Below, one piece after another: positions 56,912 through 64,000 of a stretch of 64,000 bases of DNA (position 1 is its first letter; each line of letters begins with the position of its first letter). This DNA is from Archegozetes longisetosus. Its lineage: Eukaryota > Arthropoda > Arachnida > Sarcoptiformes > Trhypochthoniidae. The notes beneath the pieces were generated by a model that had not been told where the DNA came from, did no database searches, and saw only the letters and a list, made by a program, of their open reading frames with translations. Made by a program: the position numbers and the translations under genes. The stretch is from positions 3,906,001 to 3,970,000 of the forward strand of contig JAEMBT020000001.1 of the NCBI GenBank assembly GCA_018873245.2. Reading direction: 5' to 3'.

Positions 56912-58074
56912 AATGTTTTGTTAGCCTCACGAATTTTCTGTAAACTCTAATTAATTTTTTGTTTTACATTCGTCAGACTTGACAGACGTGAATCCAATGA
57001 TCTCTCTATTGTTTCGTATTTGATGAGTATCTCTGAATTGCGAAATGATAGTAAACAACCATAAAATAGCTATAAATCACTATTCATTAATTCAGTTTTG
57101 CATTAAAAGTTCAAGTTTAGTCTGTTTTAACTATTATTGAAATATTTATGAAATTATATTATATTTTGACTGGCATCAAAATAAAGTTATATGTTTGCAA
57201 AGTTTTAATCTTATTGTTTCTAAAGATTAGTTAAATCTCCCTAATACCTTACTAGACTTTGCTAAAGCTTTACTAAATTCTATTATTCCTCGACAGAACT
57301 AACTTTACATTTGCACGAATCATTACACAAGTATTCAATATAACTAAATGAGCAACAACATGAAAACTTAGTATAGTTTTGAGTGCAAATAAGTAATTAT
57401 ATTAGTACATATAACACAAATATTTGTTGTTGAGTCGAATGATATTGTAAAAAGCAAAGCATGCTAGTCTGTCATTAGTCCATAATCATATTGAAAGTCA
57501 TAGCTAGGAGTAGATAAAAAAATGCAACTCATCTAACAACTAATAAACGTTTAATTTACTCGTTCTTAATATCTAATCGCAAGTTTGTCTGTTGCTAGTT
57601 TAGCAATACTGATAGGTAAGACGTAGTAAACTAGTGGTGATTGTCGTAAACTCTATAGTTATAATTTTCTTGCTATGCAATTATCAAATAGAAGCTAGAA
57701 ATAAACTTCCTTCAGTTCATTTATCATTGCTGTTAGTTTCATAGGAACTATTCTTTAAGTACATTTTTTATCCTTAATGAACTGACCGGACTCTCAAAGC
57801 TATTAAAATAAAATAAAATAAAAATAAAATTAAGTAAAATAAAATAGAATAATAACAAGGAATAGCAAGAATAAGGAAAACGAAAGTTTGAGATTCAGTT
57901 GAGACCCATCTGTTAGAGAGTAGTGAATGATAATTGAAGATTCAAAAGTCAATAATAATCAATGTTTATGTACACAAATATGTCAGCACGCAGTCAAGAC
58001 GTTTGACTAAGTACTAAATTAAATGAACTTTAACTAATTTCTATTTGAATTTAATTCATTTATAATATGAAGTA
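56912..58074. other. Intergenic, no gene seen
   Basis: AT-rich DNA between the zinc-finger gene and WDR37, with an (AAAAT)n-like stretch at 57806-57850. Confidence 0.5.
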
Positions 58075-60010
58075 ATGTCTGCAGCTAAACATCGCAATAA
58101 ACTTGCATCCAATGGAGAGATTACGGAATCTAATATTAAGTCAGATATCATTTGTCTCTTATTGTCTTCATTGTTTTTGTTTTTTCATATATTATTTTCA
58201 TATCTTAAAGACATTTATTATAATATTTGAATTTGTGTTAATGTTTTAATTTTGTTCATAACAGGCATAGACTTCACCACTTATTCGGGCAAATCGAGAA
58301 AGAATTTGATGGATTGATTTCGGAAAATGTGGCTCGTAATTAACTATTAATTTCTATATTTTCCTCATTCAATAATTGGTCATGATTTTAAAGTTTGATT
58401 TGTTTTTGCGTTATTTCTCTGATCAATAGTTAAGGAACGGGTCGAAACTCTGGAGGAGCTGATACTGTCATCTGGAGCCACGCAAACAGATGGAACCAAT
58501 AAAATACTTCAGCAAAAGCTATCTGTTGGTTCAGTTAAAAGGGACTCAATGGTAGCAGGTATTTATCAGTTATACATTAAGTTTTAGGCAAAAGAGATTA
58601 AGAGAAGCTTAAGATTAAATTGTAATTGAAATTTGTGTTAACCCTTAATAGCGTCTCAATTGTCCGCTAAAATCAAATCGACTTATAAGTTGAAGGCCTC
58701 CAGTCGTATATTCAAAGGCACTCAAACTAATGTAAGCGGACACCTGATGATGAAATATGAGTGGCATAAAGACGGTCTTTGGTATATCACTCACTGCAAT
58801 AAATATCAAAAGCATTTTATTGCGACAGCCTCTGCAGGTCTGGCATTGAATTGATTTATTCATTATTGACTAGGCAATTGATTGACTAATTGATTAACAG
58901 ACGGAACGGCAGCTGTCTGTGATGTAACCAAAATTGACACGAATTGCTCACCATTTCTATCCTACATCGGACATCAGGGGTGTTCTGTAAATTGTGTCAA
59001 ATTTCATCCCACGTACGATCTTATAATGACTGCTGCAGGCGATGGAACCTCTCATATCTGGAGACCTAATCTGGACCAAGTACTGAATCCATTAATTACT
59101 GAATAGATTAATTAAACTAAAAATTTGTGTTATTTACTAATTATTAAACAGAGAAATAACGAAACAGACGATTCACAGGAGTCTACAGACGAGATTAAGT
59201 CTCCCTTATGTGAACTCACAGGACATCAAAGTGTTGTCATTTCCTGCGATTGGATCTCAGGAGTCGATCAGTGCGTAACTGCTTCTTGGGATAGAACGGC
59301 AAATATCTATGACTTTCATACGGGTGAACTTGTCGTTCAGTTGGCTGGTCATGACCAAGAATTGACTGATGTTTGCGCTCATGGATCGACTCGACTAATA
59401 GTCACTTCCTCTCATGACACAACTTTCCGATTGTGGGATTTTAGAGATGCCATACATTCCGTTAGTGTCTTTCAGGGACACACTGAGTACGTCTACTTTG
59501 CATTAATTCGGTTTTTATGTCCATTGAGTTGTTGAACATATTTGTTATCATAGGTCAGTAATGTCTGCTTCGTTTTTGGGAACCGACAAAGTGATTTCAG
59601 GTGCAGATGACAGAAATGTCAAAGTATGGGATGTAAGTCAATGAGTTCTTACTGTTATCTGGAATATGATTACCAGAAAATTGAATTTATAATGAAACAT
59701 GTTTTGAAAAATTTTGCAGTTGCGTAATATGCGATCACCGCTAACGTCGATTTACGTGGAGTCGCCAATCAACAAGTTGGCAGTTTCGCAACAACACAAT
59801 CTGATAGCAATCCCATTAGATAACCGACACGTTCGCATATATGATATAAACGGGAATCGGGTGTGTCGTTTGCCGCGATCACATCACGACCGAATGGTGA
59901 CGTGCGCCACTTGGGCTCAGGTCTCCAATCCTAATAATATGCATTTGTTTACGTGTGCTTTCGATCGTCGAGTTTGTGCCTGGAATATAGTCACTAGTGA
60001 AAAGTCATAA
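58075..60010 (+). CDS. Wdr37: WD repeat-containing protein 37
   Basis: WDR37 orthologue; in vertebrates it binds PACS1/PACS2 and is linked to neurodevelopmental disease. Exons 58075-58139, 58265-58335, 58430-58558, 58652-58837, 58901-59079, 59152-59486, 59554-59632, 59720-60010; all phases agree; 444 residues against about 494 in human. The N terminus keeps the coiled-coil start [20 protein letters not shown] and [10 protein letters not shown]. Beta-propeller repeats: [14 protein letters not shown] linker, the first blade ending DGTAAVCDV, then [28 protein letters not shown] with [25 protein letters not shown] with [21 protein letters not shown] with [18 protein letters not shown], and the terminal blade with [12 protein letters not shown] and [10 protein letters not shown]. 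Blade 1 is diverged relative to vertebrates (DVTKID in place of LLWSIE). Confidence 0.95.
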
Positions 60011-60529
60011 TTACACTTATTTCAATCTATTTTCTTGTAATATAAATATTTAATATTTTATGTGTAAATTTTTTATTTAATTCTCCATTAATTTATTTCA
60101 ATCTTAAGCAAGAAACTCAACTATTCTTCGAGAGAACGATTTTTCGCTGTTTAAAGAATTTGACAAAAATTATAATCTTCTAATCTGACTACAGAACTAA
60201 TATTTTTCTTCTAATATATTCTAATTATTAGTCTAGATCTGTATTCTCTGATTAATCGTGACCTGATTTTGAAATAAAATCATCAGTTTCAATCTGATTA
60301 AAATTGTTTACATGAACTAAATCTTCACATCTTGTCCATTGTCTGGAAATATATCATCAAAAACGAAGTAAAGATTTTTTTCAATATTTTATTAATCAAA
60401 AGGCCAATGAGTGCAAAAATATATCAAAAAACGAATGTAAAGTATAATTAAAGTGTGATAAACAGATCTAAATATTAAATATACAGTTAGTATACAACAG
60501 TATGTCTGGTATAAAAAAGATTCTGGCAT
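60011..60529. other. Convergent 3' flanks of WDR37 and Nrx-IV
   Basis: 519 AT-rich bases between two convergent genes, holding their 3' UTRs. No further gene seen. Confidence 0.5.
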
Positions 60530-63500
60530 TTAAATAAAGTATTCTTTCTTTTTGGAGACATCGGGTCCTGTTTTTCCTTTGACAACAGCTGTGTCTGGGT
60601 CTAAGGCATATTGTGCTCCTTTGTCTTCATGTGTCAGATAATCACCCTTTTGTCGAGATATGAACCTTCCACTGGCAAGAAGTGCAAGAACTATTATCAC
60701 AACTATAGCAGCGATAACTCCGCCAACTATGGCTCCGGTCGCGGTTTGATGTGGAATGTCTGGCAATGTTTCGCCCGGAGCTAAAGTGGGCGGTGGACGG
60801 GTTTCGGGTAGTTCTGTGAAAAAGTAAAAATTGTTAAGAATAAAGAATTGATCATTAAAATGATGTTTGATTACCAGTCGGATGCGTATGCGGTTCAATA
60901 CCACATGTGTCTTCATGTACTTCTACTCCTTTCGGGAACGAATGAACGTTTCCACGACGATTCTCTTGATATAGTCTTCGAAGTGGAAAGTGATCGTCAA
61001 AAGTGACTCTCGAGATGCAACCAATAAAACCTTCTCCAGTATCCATAGTCTCATTGCGTCCAACATATATACTCTTGAGTCTATTGAATTGTGCGTCTGC
61101 TTTGCCGCTCACCTTAAAGGTGTATATCTTCGGCTCGTAGTTGTCAACCTTTAAGTTGAAATTAAAAACATAGTAAACTTATTGATTCTGATCGACAAAT
61201 ATTTACCCAAATAGTGATTTTCGAGCCTCTATTAGAACGACGAATAGTGATATCGTGATGTTGTCCTAAAGCAAAGTTTTCCTCTTTGATAATAATTTCG
61301 TGGCGCTCAAAACCGAAATCAAAGACAAGCCGAAGATGTCCTTAGAATGAAATAAAAGATAGAACGAATAGGAAAGGGAGAGATAAATAGAGTTTCATAC
61401 CACTGGTAGACATAAGTAGATTCAAATACTCATCAGAATAAGAAGAGACACCAAGTATTAAACCCCTATGTTCAGTAGTAGTAAATCCAACTCTAATAAA
61501 CTCCTCCAAAGTGGAAATAGAGGTTTCAAAGTCATATCTGATATAATAGTCAGATCTCAAGTTGACTCCAATCTCATCGGCACAAATGGGACCCTTGAAT
61601 GCAGTCCATTGGCAATCACAAGTATATCCATTATAGTGATCAATACAAGTGCCGTTATTAAGACATGGATTAGATTCACATTTTCCTACACAACCACGAG
61701 ATATCCCGTATAGACCTTCTTGTGCATATCGACCCAGTTCTATAAAACGCCCGTTTATTAGCAGCGAACGAAGACATCCCACATATCCCTCGCGATACTC
61801 TATTGTCGCGCCGATCACGAAATGTGAAGTCAGATGCAATGGACGATTGATTCCAGCTGTCACTCGTTGTTCATTAGCTAATTGTCCGTCTATCACAAGT
61901 CGTGCTTCTTTTTTATTCTTCTCAACTAACACTGAATGCCAGTTGTTATCATTCAAACGATACGACGCTTCGACTGAAACCTGCTGTAAACCATTTCCGG
62001 CTGAATACGAGAATTGAATTGTTTTTCCGTTGACTATCGATAGCTTAATGAAATCTTCAGGTCCTTTGTTATGAAAGAGAACTCCAAACTCAGCAGTTGT
62101 CTTGAATTGTAAATAAATGTCAGCTGCTTGTCCTAAATCAAAAGGTGATAACTCGATGGTAGCGTCTTCGTATCTGAAAGTCACAATATCCTCGAAAAGA
62201 GAGTCGCCTTCACATATAAGTGGTCCTAACGTATAACGGCCTATTCGTCGAGACTGCGCCGAACCTCCAGTATCACCAAATCGTAACTGACGGACAGGTA
62301 GGTATTCGCGCTGAGATATGTCTCCCTCATCCACATAGAATTCCGTTTGACTTAAAGTATCCTAATTTCAAAGTAGACCAAACACCAGATAACTCTACTA
62401 ATGATCGTTATGTTTACAGTTATTCTTACACTTGCAGCGTCGCAATTACACCATTTTCGCGGGTCTTTACACGTTCCGTATAGACCGCACTGACATTTAC
62501 GAGAGCCAGGAAGAGATCCTCCCCAATAGTCCATCTTCTGATTATTTCTTGAGACCCACCACGAAAATGGCTGCAATTCAGTGCCCAGTGGCGCTAAAAT
62601 CATTGAAAATTATACATAAATATAATTTATTGATTGATGTACTAGTCAAATACCGGGTGTGTTAAGTAGTCGTGCGTTAAGGCATTCATATTTCAATTTT
62701 TGTTGGCAGGAATTTGATCGATTGACAAGCTCTACAATTTGTTCGAAAGGCGCGTCATACGTGATGTCTTGTATATAAGACCCAGGTGTATGATATCCAC
62801 GAACTTCAGTCGGCATCTCATTCCTATGATGGACAACAGTTTGGGATTGATCTTCAGAGGGAAACAGACATGTGACCCAAAAGGGCTCGAGAGGACCACT
62901 TCCGTCAACATCAAGTTTGACATCAGCTCTTTTGGACTTGGGATTATCTATTTTATAAGCAGTGCATGAAAGGGGGTGTCGGGCAACATGACAAACAGCT
63001 CCGAGGTATCCAGTTAGAGAACAATCGCAGTAGAAATCAAGATTGTCTTGTCTGCAGATGCCTCCGTGTTCGCAAGGGTTTGGATGACATCTATCTATCA
63101 TCTGGCAGGCTTTTATCGTTATATCATTTTCCTGTACTTTGAATATCTTGTCCGGCGATAGAGTTTCCACATTCACATATCGGCCCTCAATATATATCCA
63201 GCGCATACAACCTATGAATCCAATCATTCCATGATATCCACCGCCAATCAAATATGTCTGACCCGTGAACATCTCGAATGATCGAACTGTCGTACTCGGT
63301 ATTCCATCGATACTTAAAATAATCTTATCTTTTTGTAGAACAAGTTGTGTCGAGTGCCAGAGGCCGTCATTTAGTTTTTGGTCAAAGGGATCCAATTGTA
63401 CGATCGGTGTGTCTGAGCCTTGGAATTTGATTATTATTTTTCCTTTTTCTAGATACAACTGAATTTGAAAGATACGTTAAATAAGATATGCATTCAATCG

Positions 63501-64000
63501 ATTGAAAGTACACTCTAAAACTTAACAATCCGCGATAGGTACGGACAGCGCCTGATACTGGTACGTTCGTTACTATACTTTTAGGACACGTTTCCTGACA
63601 TACACTGTTATACATACATGTACTTTATCTTATTGAATTTACTTTTATAAATATATGCATAACCTGTTGCATACATCCTTACGCATTACTTCACTCTAGT
63701 TGCTATCGAGGATTAACAAGTTTCTAGCCGTAAAAGTAAACGATTCATACCATAACAAAGCCTGTGCTCGAAAATTTATGGTACATAAGTAATCCTTCTT
63801 CATTAAAAGTACGAAAATCAAAGCTGGTGTTCATGAAAGGCACCATAAACCCTTCTACTTTTATGTGAGATTCTCCAGTATTAAAAGTTACCGGAACCAC
63901 TTGCGGAAACTAAAATTCAAATCATGATTAAGTTATCGACTGAAAAATCAAATTTTCATACCAGGCATGAATATTGGATTTGTCCGATTTTTCCATAAAC
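60530..64000 (-). CDS. Nrx-IV: Neurexin-IV/Caspr, C-terminal part, runs off the window
   Basis: Septate-junction and axo-glial adhesion receptor of the contactin-associated-protein family. Exons from the right edge: 63962-64000 (partial), 63751-63909, 63512-63604, 62654-63458, 62430-62593, 61401-62361, 61207-61340, 60875-61148, 60530-60813; about 971 residues visible. Order: laminin G domain, EGF (CHPNPCEHGGICRQ), fibrinogen-like region spanning two exons (DGSGPLEPFWVTC, then WWVSRNNQKMDYWGG and CNCDA), laminin G, EGF (CESNPCLNNGTCIDHYNGY), laminin G, membrane helix near 60660-60730, and a short tail. The tail has the 4.1-binding-type sequence ISRQKGDYLTHEDKGAQ and ends EYFI, a PDZ ligand shared with vertebrate Caspr2. 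The discoidin and first laminin G domains lie beyond the window. The gene is convergent with WDR37. Confidence 0.95.

Noticed and set aside
61468-62969. Several + strand ORFs opposite Nrx-IV
   Set aside because: Antisense shadows of conserved laminin G and EGF exons.
1-64000. tRNA genes, CRISPR arrays, prokaryotic operons
   Set aside because: I found no A/B-box pairs with a cloverleaf and no spaced direct repeats; the window is eukaryotic.

Overview
The window is nuclear DNA from an animal, most likely a chelicerate arthropod and probably a mite. It is very AT-rich, its genes are split by short GT-AG introns, and the recognisable genes are animal ones: Dscam, Neurexin-IV, WDR37, BCCIP, a Ptp99A-type phosphatase, an ionotropic receptor and a spliceosomal U4 RNA. 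An interstitial (TTAGG)n tract matches the arthropod telomere repeat. The mite assignment is inference; I ran no database search. Splice sites were read by eye from GT/AG signals, frame continuity and remembered family sequences.

Layout, left to right. 1-10.9 kb: 3' two thirds of a Dscam-like cell-adhesion gene on + (Ig4-Ig9, FN1, FN2, FN5, FN6, membrane segment, short tail). 11.9-13 kb: a putative three-exon microprotein gene. 14.5-15.3 kb: an orphan ORF on -. 16.7-28 kb: three AIG1/ADTRP-family membrane hydrolase genes, one on - and two in tandem on +, with an intronless, membrane-anchored ADAR-type deaminase-like gene between them that has lost its catalytic residues. 29.7-30.4 kb: a secreted repeat protein with a six-cysteine C-terminal module. 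31.2 kb: U4 snRNA on -. 31.9-33.0 kb: BCCIP on -, head to head with a 13-exon tandem-PTP gene (33.5-41.5 kb) whose two phosphatase domains both look inactive.

43.4-45.9 kb: a short ionotropic receptor gene on +. 46.2-46.8 kb: a four-helix membrane protein on -. 47.7-54.3 kb: a repeat-rich accessory region with a BED-finger transposon scrap, a decayed Tc1-type transposon, a chromodomain gene and a small protein with C48-protease-like spacing, then large nested inverted repeats and a degenerate TCTTAG satellite. 55.0-56.9 kb: C2H2 zinc-finger gene on +. 58.1-60.0 kb: complete WDR37 on +. 60.5-64 kb: 3' part of Neurexin-IV/Caspr on -, running off the right edge.

Several genes act at the cell surface or in neural and chemosensory contexts (Dscam, Nrx-IV, ionotropic receptor, PTP), but nothing shows they are co-regulated. 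The best candidates for something new are the membrane-anchored pseudo-ADAR, the double pseudophosphatase without an ectodomain, the Dscam lacking FN3-FN4-Ig10, and the secreted repeat/six-cysteine protein.
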